From Pseudomonas purpurea (GTDB taxonomy: Bacteria; Pseudomonadota; Gammaproteobacteria; Pseudomonadales; Pseudomonadaceae), in NCBI RefSeq assembly GCF_039908635.1, contig NZ_CP150918.1, positions 3,984,001 to 4,048,000 of the forward strand: a stretch of DNA of 64,000 nucleotides, written 5' to 3'. Positions within the stretch are counted from its first letter, which is position 1; each line of letters starts with the position of its first letter. The notes beneath the pieces are model-generated. The model was not told where the DNA came from and did no database searches. It saw nothing but the letters and a program-made list of their open reading frames with translations. Position numbers and translations under genes: made by a program. Below are positions 9,683 to 19,498 of the stretch, piece by piece.

Positions 9683-10018
9683 TCAGTTCACTTCAAGCTT
9701 GTCACGATTCCTCTCCAGAATCGCCTTGCCGATCCCCTTCACTTCCAACAGTTCATCTACCGAAGCGAACGGTCCATTACCTTCTCTGTATGCAACAATC
9801 GCCTTGGCTTTTGCTTCACCCACCCCAGAGAGCTCCCGCTGCAGAGTGGGTGCGTCAGCTGCGTTCAGATTGATTTTTGCGGACTCTTCGGAGGGTGCGG
9901 CTTGCACCACCAAGGGTGCTGTTACGTCTACGGGCTTAGCCCCAGGCGCCGCGACAACCGCGATAGAGGCGCTGGTCAACAGGGCGAAAACCAGAGAGTA
10001 GAAATAGCCTGTACGCAT
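9683..10018 (-). CDS. ComEA-like helix-hairpin-helix protein
   Basis: A 111-residue exported protein: an N-terminal signal peptide (YFYSLVFALLTSASIAVVAA, cleavage probably after AVVAA) precedes a low-complexity linker and a C-terminal helix-hairpin-helix pair (INLNAADAPTLQRELSGVGE and FASVDELLEVKGIGKAILER). This is the ComEA architecture: periplasmic non-specific DNA binding, in competent bacteria used for DNA uptake. Short ComEA-like proteins are widespread in Pseudomonas whether or not they are naturally transformable. It lies between tetR and wbpM, as ComEA homologues often do next to wbpM in this genus. Confidence 0.85.
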   Translation of the reverse strand: MRTGYFYSLVFALLTSASIAVVAAPGAKPVDVTAPLVVQAAPSEESAKINLNAADAPTLQRELSGVGEAKAKAIVAYREGNGPFASVDELLEVKGIGKAILERNRDKLEVN

Positions 10019-10132
10019 AAGTGACGCTCCATGACATCGATAAGGAAGAAGCAGCTTTTGCGAAGCTGCCTCTCAAACCTAGGTCATGGTGCAGACATGT
10101 CAAAAATGGCTGCATTACAGGATGTGTAACAA

Positions 10133-12127
10133 TCAGGGATCGAGACGACGCTGCTGATAGATCCAGTCGACGATTTCACCGTCCGGGGTATAACCACTGA
10201 CCGTATCGCGAAGCAATTGTCGGACTCGGGAGTAATCGTCTTGCTCCACGGCACTGAGCAGCTCATTCAGTTTCGTCTTAAGCGTTTCCCACGGCAGATG
10301 ATCTTCATTGGCACTCATGATCATAGGGTGCTGAGTCGCTGCAACATTGTCACCGATCAGCAACTCTTCATAGAGCTTCTCGCCTGGGCGAAGGCCTGTG
10401 AACTCGATAGCGATATCGCCATGAGGGTTTTTTTCGGATCGCACGCTCAAACCGGAAAGGTGGATCATCTTCTCGGCCAACTCGACAATTTTGACTGGCT
10501 CTCCCATATCCAGCACAAACACATCGCCCCCCTGCCCCATCGAACCGGCCTGGATAACCAGTTGAGCCGCTTCAGGAATAGTCATGAAGTAACGCGTGAT
10601 CTTCGGATGAGTGACCGTCAGCGGCCCTCCGGACTTGATCTGCTTGTGAAACAGCGGAATCACCGACCCCGATGACCCCAGGACATTGCCAAATCGCACC
10701 ATCGTGAACCGGGTTTTATTAACCCTGGACACATTCGCTCTATCACCAAATAGTACCGGTGCAACTTCACGGCTAAGCGCTTGCAGCGTCAACTCGGCAA
10801 GCCGCTTGGTACTGCCCATTACATTGGTTGGTCGAACGGCTTTGTCTGTTGAAATCAAAACAAAGTTCGCAACACCGGCCTGCAGTGCTGCCTGCGCGGT
10901 GTTCAGCGTTCCCATGACATTGTTCAGCACGCCCTCGGCAATATTGTGCTCCACCATCGGCACATGCTTGTAAGCGGCGGCATGATAGACGGTATTCACT
11001 TGCCAGGTTTTCATCACATCCAGCAGTTTGCTCTGGTGACGCACCGAACCCAATATCGGCAAAAGGCGAACTGAAAGTGATTCGCGAGCAATACGCTGTT
11101 CAAGTTCAGACAGAATGCTGTAAAGATTGAATTCGCTGTGCTCGAACAGCAGCAGAGTCGTGGGGCGCAAGGCCAGGATTTGCCGGCACAGCTCTGAACC
11201 GATAGACCCCCCCGCACCGGTCACCAGTACATTTTGTTCTCGAATGCAGTGCTCAAGCAGTTCACCTTGCGCAGGCACCGAATCCCGCCCTAGAAGGTCG
11301 GCAATGTCGACTTCCTGAATATCATCGACCTTGACTCGACCACTGGCCAGATCCATGAACCCCGGGATACTTCGAACGTGTAACGGAAACCCTTCCAGGA
11401 AGCTTAAAATTTCACGACGTCGGCCGCGATTGGAAGACGGTATGGCGAGGAGAATCTCCTGTGCCCCCGTGTTCTCGATCATTCGCAGAATATTTTTGGG
11501 CTTATAAACCTGCAGTCCGGAAATGACACGGTCGGAAATACCGCTGTCATCATCGATAAAAGCGACAGGGCGCATGACGCGTCCCATACGCAAAGCCGCC
11601 ACGAGCTGATTGCCTGCGGCCCCGGCACCGTACACGGCAACTTTGGGCAGCCCGTCATCACGATTGGTGAATGGAACATGCTGAGCCGCCGTGAACCAGT
11701 CGCCTAAAAAATACTGGCGCATCGCCAGCCGCAGGCCGCCGACCATGATCAAACTCAACCACCAATAGTTGAAAATGATCGAGCGCGGCACAACATTCTG
11801 ATGATTGCTGTACCAATAGACCACAACGCCTAGAATCAACGATGAGAGGCTCACGGCCTTGACGATCGCTATCAGGGCATCATTGCCAAAGTAACGCATG
11901 ACAGCACGGTACATGCCAAAGCGTATGAACAGAGGGATAGCGACGAGAGGCGCAGCAATAAACAACCACATGTGAGCGATAAACGGGTTGGTCATTTCGT
12001 CGATACCCAGACGAACGACGAAAGCCAGCCACAATGCAGCCCAGACTACGACGACATCAGTAGAAACCTGTATCAGTCGTTTGCGCCGACGTGGTAACCC
12101 CAGCAGGAATTCCCGTAACTTATTCAT
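10133..12127 (-). CDS. wbpM: WbpM, membrane nucleotide-sugar 4,6-dehydratase
   Basis: A 664-residue protein with four N-terminal membrane helices (about residues 15-125), a Rossmann-like CoA-binding segment, and a C-terminal short-chain dehydrogenase domain. The latter begins LVTGAGGSIGSELC near residue 304 and contains STDKAVRPTNVMGSTKR. WbpM converts UDP-GlcNAc to its 4-keto-6-deoxy derivative, the first step to UDP-QuiNAc or UDP-FucNAc, the sugar WbpL uses to start the O unit. The start at 12127 (MNKLREFLLGLPRRRKR) has AAGGGG just upstream and matches the P. aeruginosa protein. It is the last gene of the O-antigen locus. No 4-ketoreductase partner (WbpK or WbpV type) is present in the window. 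Confidence 0.95.
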   Translation of the reverse strand: MNKLREFLLGLPRRRKRLIQVSTDVVVVWAALWLAFVVRLGIDEMTNPFIAHMWLFIAAPLVAIPLFIRFGMYRAVMRYFGNDALIAIVKAVSLSSLILGVVVYWYSNHQNVVPRSIIFNYWWLSLIMVGGLRLAMRQYFLGDWFTAAQHVPFTNRDDGLPKVAVYGAGAAGNQLVAALRMGRVMRPVAFIDDDSGISDRVISGLQVYKPKNILRMIENTGAQEILLAIPSSNRGRRREILSFLEGFPLHVRSIPGFMDLASGRVKVDDIQEVDIADLLGRDSVPAQGELLEHCIREQNVLVTGAGGSIGSELCRQILALRPTTLLLFEHSEFNLYSILSELEQRIARESLSVRLLPILGSVRHQSKLLDVMKTWQVNTVYHAAAYKHVPMVEHNIAEGVLNNVMGTLNTAQAALQAGVANFVLISTDKAVRPTNVMGSTKRLAELTLQALSREVAPVLFGDRANVSRVNKTRFTMVRFGNVLGSSGSVIPLFHKQIKSGGPLTVTHPKITRYFMTIPEAAQLVIQAGSMGQGGDVFVLDMGEPVKIVELAEKMIHLSGLSVRSEKNPHGDIAIEFTGLRPGEKLYEELLIGDNVAATQHPMIMSANEDHLPWETLKTKLNELLSAVEQDDYSRVRQLLRDTVSGYTPDGEIVDWIYQQRRLDP

Positions 12128-12213
12128 CACCCCTTCGAACACTTAACCTGCTCCCGTATTGGTTCTCGCGTAGGCATTCTACGTCGCTTGTTACACCCTA
12201 GGCGTTTAAATCT

Positions 12214-13255
12214 TCATGCACCTGTGCTGTTGGACGCACTCGTGACTTCGAGTTGGCCTGCATGAAACTTTACTGCCAAGGCTATCAAGGGCAGGTACGC
12301 GACGATCAGACCTACGGCTCCATCTAATCCCAGACACACGACGCACAGCGCAACAGGCAATAGCCAAATCAGGTTGATAACACCGACAGCAAGCGTCACC
12401 GGCAAATGCCTGCCGAATTGACGGGATGCAAACTGATAAGCGTGACTGCGGTGAGCCTCATATACCTTGTCGCCCCGCACAAGACGGCGAATCAACGTGA
12501 ACGTTGCATCGACGATAAATACACCCAGCAGGATCAGCCAGGGCCCATAGCAATTGAGAAGACGCCCACGCGGCCTGAAGCGACAGCACACCCAACACCA
12601 CCCCGAGGAAACCGCTTCCGGCATCGCCCATAAAGATCCGAGCAGGTGGAAAGTTCCAGAACAGAAAACCCGCAACCGCCATGGCAAGAAGCAACGGAAG
12701 CCAGACCATCCCTTCATAGCCAGCCAGCCAGTAAAGCAGGCACGCCCCAAGGCAGGCACACATGGCCTCAATGCTGGCAATGCCATCAATACCATCCATG
12801 AAGTTGTAAAGGTTGAGCATCCACACGAGATACACAGCGGCGAGTACATGCCCTGCCCAACTTAAATCAACGGTCATACCGAACACATTGAACGCCGGCA
12901 AACCACCCAACCAGAACAATGCCCAACCGGCGGCCGTAAAATGTCCAAGCAAACGCCACCGGGCTGCAATGTGACCGTGGTCATCCATAAAACCGACGAT
13001 AGCCACCAGTACTCCCGCCCCCCCCAACGCCAAGAGCACCGGTACAGGAACAAGCTCAGTCAGCGCCAGAAAAGGCAAAGCAAGCAGGAACGCCAAAACA
13101 ATCGCAACACCACCACCCCGCGGGGTCGGAACCGAATGGGAACTGCGAGCATTTGGGATATCAATAATACTGCGCGCCAGCGCGTAACGCCGTAAGGCCG
13201 CAGTCAGCAGCAATGAAAGAGCAGCAACGCCAGGTATCAACCACCAATAAATCAT
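12214..13255 (-). pseudogene. wbpL: WbpL, O-antigen initiating glycosyltransferase, with apparent frameshift
   Basis: A polyprenyl-phosphate N-acetylhexosamine-1-phosphate transferase of the WecA/MraY family with many membrane helices. The first frame (from MIYWWLIPGV at 13255) contains the hallmark NLYNFMDGIDG and ARIFMGDAGSGFLG motifs, then loses sense after residue about 239. The second frame carries the expected C-terminus (WLILLGVFIVDATFTLIRR, VYEAHRSHAYQFASRQFG). Removing one G from the GGG at 12541-12543 (minus strand TGGGCCCTGG to TGGGCCTGG) joins the frames into about 346 residues. It is either a true mutation, which would be expected to abolish O-antigen initiation, or a sequence error; I favour the latter because the same change breaks four other genes here. 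Confidence 0.88.
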
Positions 13256-13481
13256 TGTCTTTCATGTTCCCTATAATTCAACACCGCAACTGTCGAGGCC
13301 TGGACAACGGCAATCGATGCGACCAATACCCTTGGAGCTCAACATCCAAATAAAGTGCGCAGCCGCCTGAAATCGACGCTACTTCCTGCTGCGCAGCTTA
13401 GCCGTAGCGGCAGAAAACGTGTAACCGGCCCTAGCGTACACCTGCCACTTTCACTTACAAATCCAAGGACCGAACGCGGTA

Positions 13482-14738
13482 TTACTTGGGGGCCGTTCTT
13501 CTCAAGGTTCCGTCACGCAAGAGTTGTTCCAACCGCGAAAGAAGCGTTGGTTTAGAGTAGTTATTCAAGTAATACTCGCGCCCCGCCAAGCCCATTGCCT
13601 CACGTTGACTCGCTTCAGTAGTTGCCAACCTCAAGGTAATCCGGGCAAGTTCGCTCGCGTTACCTGACGGACAGGCGAAACCCGCCCCTGACTCATCGAT
13701 TACTCGCGCAGCCTCACCATTGATCATGCCCAAAACCGGTTTTCCAGACGCCAGGTAAGCCTGTACTTTGCCTGGAATGGTTTTATCGAAAACGTCATTA
13801 GCCTTCAGCGATACAAGCAAGGCGTCCGCACAGGCGAACAAACCAGGCATCTCGTCAAGCGGATGACGCCCCAACAAAATCACGTTATCCAGGGCTCTGG
13901 ATTTCACCTGCTCGCCAATCCACTCACTCATACGCCCATCGCCAACGATGACCCAACGTATAGGCACCTGACCCACCAACAATTCAGCTGCGTCGAGAAT
14001 GGCGGGAAATCCTTGTGCATCGCCCAGATTGCCTGCAAACACTACTGTGAATTGGCTATCATCACGCTCGAGAAGTTTCGACATTACCGGTGTCGAACTG
14101 GAAAAATCGTCTTCAGCCCAACTAGGGAAGTAGACCAATCGTTGTGGATCAATCGCCTTGGTGCAGTACTTGCGGACGTTCTCGAAGAAGCCGTGAGATT
14201 GCAAAAGCAGATAATCCGCACGGTTGTAAATCCAGGACACGACTCGACCAACCATCCCCAGCAACGTCGGATTACTGATAACTCCTACAGCTCTGAGCGA
14301 CTCCGGCCACAAGTCAAGAATCCAGATCGAAACGGGGGCTTTCTTCAATCGACCGATGATCAAGGCCGGAATCGCCGACATGATCGGCGAAACCCCATAG
14401 ACAAACACTGCATCGAACTCTTTACCACGAAGCTTCCATGCTCCGAGGGTCGATGCGCTGGTAAAGAAAGAGAAGTAATTCAACGCCAGAGTGATACTGC
14501 GCTTACCTCGAGGGATCAGTGGAACCCTGATCAGCTTTGCACCGGCATACTCCGAAAACCGCACGGGGTCCGCACGGTAGGCATCATAGACACTGCCTTC
14601 GGGATAATTTGGCAATCCGGTCAGTACGGTGACATCATGTCCCTTTTCGGTCAAATAGCTGACCAAGTCATTAATACGCATATTTTCAGGCCAAAAATAT
14701 TGCGTGACGACCAAGACTTTCAATTTATTCTCCGGCAT
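13482..14738 (-). CDS. Glycosyltransferase family 4, WbuB/WbjE-like
   Basis: A 418-residue GT4 enzyme. The N-terminal Rossmann half shows LKVLVVTQYFWPENMRINDL, then WILDLWPESLRAVG, typical of WbuB-type transferases. The C-terminal half has VVFAGNLGDAQGF and the donor-binding region TIPGKVQAYLASGKPVLGMI. WbuB/WbjE homologues follow fnlC in L-FucNAc-containing O-antigen clusters (P. aeruginosa O11, E. coli O26), and here the gene directly follows fnlC. It therefore probably transfers L-FucNAc or its amidino derivative. I chose the ATG at 14738; an in-frame TTG at 14768 lies inside the end of fnlC. Confidence 0.88.
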   Translation of the reverse strand: MPENKLKVLVVTQYFWPENMRINDLVSYLTEKGHDVTVLTGLPNYPEGSVYDAYRADPVRFSEYAGAKLIRVPLIPRGKRSITLALNYFSFFTSASTLGAWKLRGKEFDAVFVYGVSPIMSAIPALIIGRLKKAPVSIWILDLWPESLRAVGVISNPTLLGMVGRVVSWIYNRADYLLLQSHGFFENVRKYCTKAIDPQRLVYFPSWAEDDFSSSTPVMSKLLERDDSQFTVVFAGNLGDAQGFPAILDAAELLVGQVPIRWVIVGDGRMSEWIGEQVKSRALDNVILLGRHPLDEMPGLFACADALLVSLKANDVFDKTIPGKVQAYLASGKPVLGMINGEAARVIDESGAGFACPSGNASELARITLRLATTEASQREAMGLAGREYYLNNYSKPTLLSRLEQLLRDGTLRRTAPK

Positions 14739-14752
14739 CGAATTGACTCTGA

Positions 14753-15883
14753 TTAGTACCGCTTCCAAACAATACGATTTACATAGTCAGTGTAGCTGTG
14801 AACAATCCGAACAATCTTCTCCGATACGTTAGGCATGCTGTAATCAGCCACTAACCGTAAAGAGCGAGACTCTCCGCGACTCTGGTTCTCCAGAACCAGC
14901 AGGCCCTGCATCACACGCTCGACTTCAAGCCCCACCATCATGACCGCGGCCTCTTCCATGCCCTCAGGGCGCTCGTGAGCTTCACGAATATTCAGTGCCG
15001 GGAAGTTAAGAATCGAGGACTCTTCATTGATTGTGCCACTGTCCGACAGTACCGCCTTAGCACTCAACTGGAGTTTATTGTAGTCCTTGAAACCCAAAGG
15101 TTTGAGCAATTGAACGTTCTTGTGAAACGTAACGCCCATCGCATCAACACGCTTCTGGGTACGGGGGTGGGTAGATACGATCACTGGATAATCGTAATGC
15201 TCGGCAACCGTATTGAGCGTCTCTACCAGCTTCAGGAAGTTCTTGTCCGAATCAATATTCTCTTCACGGTGTGCGCTGACGACAAAAAACTTGCCGGTTT
15301 CAAGAGAAAGACGTTCAAGAACATCTGACGACTCAATACCTTCGCGATAGTGAGTCAACACCTCAAACATCGGACTGCCCGTCTTGATGACCATGTCTGC
15401 AGGCAAACCTTCGCGCAGCAGGTAATCTCGAGCGATAGTGCTATAAGTAAGATTGATATCCGCCGTGTGGTCGACAATACGTCGATTAATTTCCTCTGGC
15501 ACCCGCATATCAAAACAGCGGTTACCCGCTTCCATATGAAATGTTGGGATTTTCCGCCGCTTGGCTGGAATGACCGCCATACAACTATTCGTATCACCCA
15601 GTACTAACAGGGCTTCGGGCTGAACCTCGGAGAGAACCCGATCAACAGAGATGATTACATTACCAATCGTCTCGGCACCGCTTGCTCCGGCTGCATTGAG
15701 GAAGTGATCCGGCTTACGAATACCCAGATCTTGAAAGAAAATCTCGTTAAGTTCGTAGTCATAGTTCTGCCCCGTGTGAACCAACGTATGGTCACAATAT
15801 TCGTCGAGCGCACTGATCACTCTGGACAAACGAATAATTTCTGGACGAGTACCAACTACCGTGACAATTTTTAACTTTTTCAT
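14753..15883 (-). CDS. fnlC: FnlC/WbjD, UDP-N-acetyl sugar 2-epimerase for UDP-L-FucNAc
   Basis: A 376-residue WecB-like non-hydrolysing 2-epimerase. It starts [20 protein letters not shown] and contains [44 protein letters not shown] and [18 protein letters not shown]. The [11 protein letters not shown] variant is characteristic of FnlC/WbjD rather than WecB. It performs the last step from UDP-2-acetamido-2,6-dideoxy-L-talose to UDP-L-FucNAc. It lies 25 bases after fnlB in a fnlA-fnlB-fnlC cassette. Confidence 0.93.
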   Translation of the reverse strand: MKKLKIVTVVGTRPEIIRLSRVISALDEYCDHTLVHTGQNYDYELNEIFFQDLGIRKPDHFLNAAGASGAETIGNVIISVDRVLSEVQPEALLVLGDTNSCMAVIPAKRRKIPTFHMEAGNRCFDMRVPEEINRRIVDHTADINLTYSTIARDYLLREGLPADMVIKTGSPMFEVLTHYREGIESSDVLERLSLETGKFFVVSAHREENIDSDKNFLKLVETLNTVAEHYDYPVIVSTHPRTQKRVDAMGVTFHKNVQLLKPLGFKDYNKLQLSAKAVLSDSGTINEESSILNFPALNIREAHERPEGMEEAAVMMVGLEVERVMQGLLVLENQSRGESRSLRLVADYSMPNVSEKIVRIVHSYTDYVNRIVWKRY

Positions 15884-15908
15884 TCAAAATCTCTAATTAA
15901 AAATGCAA

Positions 15909-17027
15909 TTACGCTTCAGTGCCGACAGGCAGTGCATAAGTATCCGGATGCTCACGATCAAAGATCTCATTGGCCCAGAGCATTACAATCATTTCGTCTT
16001 CGCCCACATTGGTAATATCATGAGTCCAACCAGGCACGGTCTCTACAATCTCGGGTTTATCGCCCTGGGTGACCAGCTCATAAAACTCGCCGGAAACAAT
16101 GTGTCGAAAACGGAAGCATGCCGTTCCCTTGATAACCAGAAATTTTTCGGTCTTCGAGTGATGATAATGGCCACCCCGAGTAATGCCAGGATGAGCAGTA
16201 AAATATGAAAACTGACCTGAATCCTTAGTCTTGAGCATCTCAACGAATACGCCCCGAGGATCCCCGTATTTAGGCACTTCATAAGTAAAACGCTCAGGCG
16301 GGACGTAACTGAGATAGGTGGAATAGAGCGCTCGCGTCAACCCTGTACCCACCGGCTCGGTGATCAAACTATTACGGCTGTCCCGAAAGGCGTGCAACTG
16401 ATCAGATAGCTCACCCACCGTAGTCGCATAGCAGGGCTCAACCTCTACAAAAGGAGATCCCGAGAGTTTTCCATCCATCACAGAAATAAAGTGAGCAACA
16501 ACATCATCGATATAAACCAATGAGATTGGCGCAGCAGGATCATTAATTTGAATAGGCTGTTGACGGGCAATGTTATGGCAAAACGTCGCTACGGCAGAAT
16601 TATAGTTTGGTCGCGCCCACTTGCCGAATACGTTCGGCAACCGGAACAGGTGCACAGGCACACCGTGCCGAGAGGCCAACTCCAACAATGCCTCCTCAGC
16701 TTCACGCTTACTCGTGCCATAGGCATTTGTCAGTTCGGCTTGTATGGAAGAGGTATACAGTACCGGGGTTTTTCGACCACTGGCAGCAACGCCCTCGCAG
16801 AGTAACCGCGTCAGATCAGCGTTCCCTTCTTTGAATTCGTCCGGGTTTTGAGGACGGTTGACACCTGCCAGGTGAAAAACAAAATCAGCCTGGGCCAGCA
16901 ACGACTTCAAATCCGCGAGTTCATCTTTGCGAGAGAACTGTAAAACCTCAATATCCTGACGCTCACGTAAGTGCGCAATAAGGTTTTTCGCTACGAATCC
17001 ATTAGCGCCAGTGATCAAAATCTTCAT
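15909..17027 (-). CDS. fnlB: FnlB/WbjC, reductase for UDP-L-FucNAc synthesis
   Basis: A 372-residue two-domain enzyme. Residues 1-250 form a short-chain dehydrogenase (MKILITGANGFVAKNLI, FHLAGVNRPQ, YGTSKREAEE). Residues about 260-370 form a cupin-like domain (TAHPGITRGGHYHHSKTEKF, GWTHDITNVG). This fusion is the signature of WbjC/FnlB/CapF, which reduces the 4-keto intermediate made by FnlA. The spacing of 3 bases from fnlA indicates translational coupling. Confidence 0.94.
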   Translation of the reverse strand: MKILITGANGFVAKNLIAHLRERQDIEVLQFSRKDELADLKSLLAQADFVFHLAGVNRPQNPDEFKEGNADLTRLLCEGVAASGRKTPVLYTSSIQAELTNAYGTSKREAEEALLELASRHGVPVHLFRLPNVFGKWARPNYNSAVATFCHNIARQQPIQINDPAAPISLVYIDDVVAHFISVMDGKLSGSPFVEVEPCYATTVGELSDQLHAFRDSRNSLITEPVGTGLTRALYSTYLSYVPPERFTYEVPKYGDPRGVFVEMLKTKDSGQFSYFTAHPGITRGGHYHHSKTEKFLVIKGTACFRFRHIVSGEFYELVTQGDKPEIVETVPGWTHDITNVGEDEMIVMLWANEIFDREHPDTYALPVGTEA

Positions 17028-17030
17028 ACA

Positions 17031-18065
17031 TTACTCCTCAGGAGTGGCATGTTCGCCACGCTGAATCGCGCGCATGAAATCCAGTTTCAACAGCAACGTC
17101 TGCATGCCTTCGACGTCCAAACGTTCAGTATTGTGAGAGTTGTAGTCCTCCATTGTGGAGATTCTCTCTTCCCCTTGCTCTACAAACTTACTGTAGTTCA
17201 AATCACGCAGATCAGGCGGAACACGGAAGTACTCTCCCATGTCTTCGGCACAAGCCATCTCTTCACGACTCAACAGCGCCTCATACAGTTTCTCGCCATG
17301 ACGAGTACCGATAACCTGAATAGGGTGCTCAGGCTTACCGACCATCATAGTGAGTGCCCGCGCCAGCGTTTCGACTGTGGCGGCCGGCGCTTTCTGGACA
17401 AACAGGTCACCATTGTTACCGTGTTCAAAAGCGTACAACACCAGGTCTACAGCATCCGACAACGTCATCATGAAACGCGTCATATTGGGATCGGTGATAG
17501 ACAGTGCTTTTCCAGCTCTGATCTGTTCAATAAAGAGGGGAATGACCGAGCCACGAGAAGCCATTACGTTGCCGTAACGCGTTCCGCAAATAACTGTTTT
17601 GGTTTCATCGACATTCCGCGACTTGGCAACCATGACCTTTTCCATCATGGCCTTGGAAATACCCATTGCGTTAATTGGGTAAACCGCCTTGTCCGTGCTC
17701 AAACAAACAACACGCTTGACCTCATTCTGGATGGCCGCCTCCAGCATGTTATCCGTACCAATGACATTGGTCTTTACCGCTTCCATGGGGTGAAATTCAC
17801 AGGAAGGCACTTGTTTGAGTGCTGCCGCATGAAAAATATAATCCACGCCACGCGTTGCATTTAAAACGCTCTGATAATCTCGCACATCGCCAATGTAAAA
17901 CTTCAACTTATCACTGGCGTAACGCTTACGCATGTCGTCTTGCTTTTTTTCATCTCGACTGAAAATGCGGATTTCAGCGATCTCGGAATCCAGGAACCGT
18001 TTCAAAACAGCGTTTCCGAACGATCCCGTACCACCAGAGATAAGAAGTTTTTTGCCAACAAACAT
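17031..18065 (-). CDS. fnlA: FnlA/WbjB, UDP-GlcNAc 4,6-dehydratase/5-epimerase
   Basis: A soluble 344-residue dehydrogenase-fold enzyme with GGTGSFGNAVLKRFLD, FHAAALKQVPSCEFHPMEA and STDKAVYPINAMGISKAMME. CapE/WbjB/FnlA converts UDP-GlcNAc to 4-keto-6-deoxy L-sugars, the first step towards UDP-L-FucNAc. It lacks the membrane part of WbpM and so is not a second WbpM. It heads the fnlABC cassette and starts 31 bases after hisF2. Confidence 0.93.
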   Translation of the reverse strand: MFVGKKLLISGGTGSFGNAVLKRFLDSEIAEIRIFSRDEKKQDDMRKRYASDKLKFYIGDVRDYQSVLNATRGVDYIFHAAALKQVPSCEFHPMEAVKTNVIGTDNMLEAAIQNEVKRVVCLSTDKAVYPINAMGISKAMMEKVMVAKSRNVDETKTVICGTRYGNVMASRGSVIPLFIEQIRAGKALSITDPNMTRFMMTLSDAVDLVLYAFEHGNNGDLFVQKAPAATVETLARALTMMVGKPEHPIQVIGTRHGEKLYEALLSREEMACAEDMGEYFRVPPDLRDLNYSKFVEQGEERISTMEDYNSHNTERLDVEGMQTLLLKLDFMRAIQRGEHATPEE

Positions 18066-18096
18066 AGATAATTCCTAAATTAATGGTGACGCCACA

Positions 18097-18882
18097 TTAG
18101 TGGTCGGATCGTAAGGCTGAATAAATAATTTCTTCTTTCTGCTGAGCAGTTGGGTAACTGATAAGCACCGCTCTATAAGAACCTTTGAATACAAAAAAGC
18201 TTCCTGCCGCAACCCCCACAACACCGCACGCTTCGACGACACTTCGCATATCGTCGAGCGAACCACCACCGCCGAGAATCGTGATGGGAAGGCGTACGGC
18301 CTTACGCAGTTCGATCGCGAGGGCCACGTCATATCCCTTCATACGACCGTCATTCTCAATAGAGTTAAGAACGATTTCTCCGGCGCCCAGTTTTTCGAGC
18401 TCCTGCGCGACTTCAAGCACATTACGTTTGGTATTGCGAGTACCGTTATGAGTCCATACGTCGCAGACCTTGCTCAGCATTCTGCGCTTGTAGTCCAGGA
18501 CGACCACCACGCTCTGCCGACCAATTTCCTCGGCAATTTCCGCAATCAAACCCGGGTTGGCGATAGCCGCTGAACTGATAGCAACCTTTTCTACACCCAG
18601 CGCAATTATTCGCTTCGCCTGTTCTGCGGTACGAACCCCGCCGCCATAACACAATGGCATTCGACACTCTGCTGCGAGCTTGGCGATTTGCTTATAATTC
18701 GGTTCAACACCATGCACAGTGGCGTCAATATCTACAACGATGAGTTCATCAGCCTCCTTTTCGTTGAAAATCTTGACGGCATTGATGGGATCACCGACGT
18801 ATTTCGGTTCTTTGAACTTGACGGTTTTAACAAGCCCACCATCCTGAATCAATAAACACGGAATAACTCTAGGTCTCAGCAT
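18097..18882 (-). CDS. hisF2: HisF2-like cyclase partner of the O-antigen amidotransferase
   Basis: A 261-residue beta/alpha barrel of the HisF family (LRPRVIPCLLIQDGGLVKTV, LIVVDIDATVHG, CYGGGVRTAEQAKRI, ILGGGGSLDDMRSVVEACG). In histidine synthesis HisF pairs with HisH. Here the copy sits in an O-antigen locus next to WbpG and HisH2, an arrangement known in P. aeruginosa, where the pair is thought to supply ammonia to WbpG-type sugar amidotransferases. DGGLVKTV differs from the DGxVVKG of the histidine enzyme, supporting specialisation. The start at 18882 lies one base after the hisH2 stop. Confidence 0.9.
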   Translation of the reverse strand: MLRPRVIPCLLIQDGGLVKTVKFKEPKYVGDPINAVKIFNEKEADELIVVDIDATVHGVEPNYKQIAKLAAECRMPLCYGGGVRTAEQAKRIIALGVEKVAISSAAIANPGLIAEIAEEIGRQSVVVVLDYKRRMLSKVCDVWTHNGTRNTKRNVLEVAQELEKLGAGEIVLNSIENDGRMKGYDVALAIELRKAVRLPITILGGGGSLDDMRSVVEACGVVGVAAGSFFVFKGSYRAVLISYPTAQQKEEIIYSALRSDH

Positions 18883-18883
18883 T

Positions 18884-19498
18884 TCACAGTTCCGCAAAAT
18901 TTTTCAGAAGTCTGACGCCGAAATGATGACTTTTTTCGGGGTGAAATTGCACACCAAAAACATTATCGTTCCTGACTGCGCAACTAAAGTTCAAACCATA
19001 CACGGAAGTGGCTGCCGCATCGCTGGCTGCCAGGCACTCAAAGAAAAACGAATGCAGAAAATAGAAGCGCGACTCCTCCTCGAGCCCTGCAAACAACGCC
19101 GAGTCAGTAGTCGCCTGCACATCATTCCAACCCATATGTGGCAATGCGAGATTTTCGAGCCCCGGAACTGACTCAAACGACCGGACGGTACCCGAAACCC
19201 AGCCCAGACCGGGCAAAACGCCCTCCTCGCTGGAATCAGCAAGAATCTGCATGCCAACACAAATACCCAACACCGGGACCTTTTGCCTGCGCACAAGATC
19301 ATCCAGCATAGGGCGCATGCCCGACGCCTCCAGACGCTCCATCGCATGGTCAAATGCACCGACGCCCGGCAAGATAATTTTACTGGCGCCCACAAGATCT
19401 TCTGCGCACTTGGCTACTTCAACCGGAATATGAAGGCGTCTGTAAACATTGACAAATGCCTGGATATTTCCAAGACCATAATCAACAATCTTGATCAT
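18884..19498 (-). CDS. hisH2: HisH2-like glutamine amidotransferase subunit
   Basis: A 204-residue class I glutamine amidotransferase (MIKIVDYGLGNIQAF, LPGVGAFDHAMERL). The nucleophile is the Cys of VLGICVGMQIL, and the downstream catalytic His-x-Glu is in GVQFHPEKSHHFG. It releases ammonia from glutamine. Its ATG overlaps the wbpG stop by 4 bases (ATGA), and hisF2 follows at once, so the three are coupled and probably form one functional complex for sugar amidination rather than histidine synthesis. Confidence 0.92.
   Translation of the reverse strand: MIKIVDYGLGNIQAFVNVYRRLHIPVEVAKCAEDLVGASKIILPGVGAFDHAMERLEASGMRPMLDDLVRRQKVPVLGICVGMQILADSSEEGVLPGLGWVSGTVRSFESVPGLENLALPHMGWNDVQATTDSALFAGLEEESRFYFLHSFFFECLAASDAAATSVYGLNFSCAVRNDNVFGVQFHPEKSHHFGVRLLKNFAEL

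Noticed and set aside
18097..19498. hisF and hisH as part of histidine biosynthesis
   Set aside because: They are coupled to wbpG in an O-antigen locus, with no other his genes nearby, and show sequence differences from the histidine enzymes.
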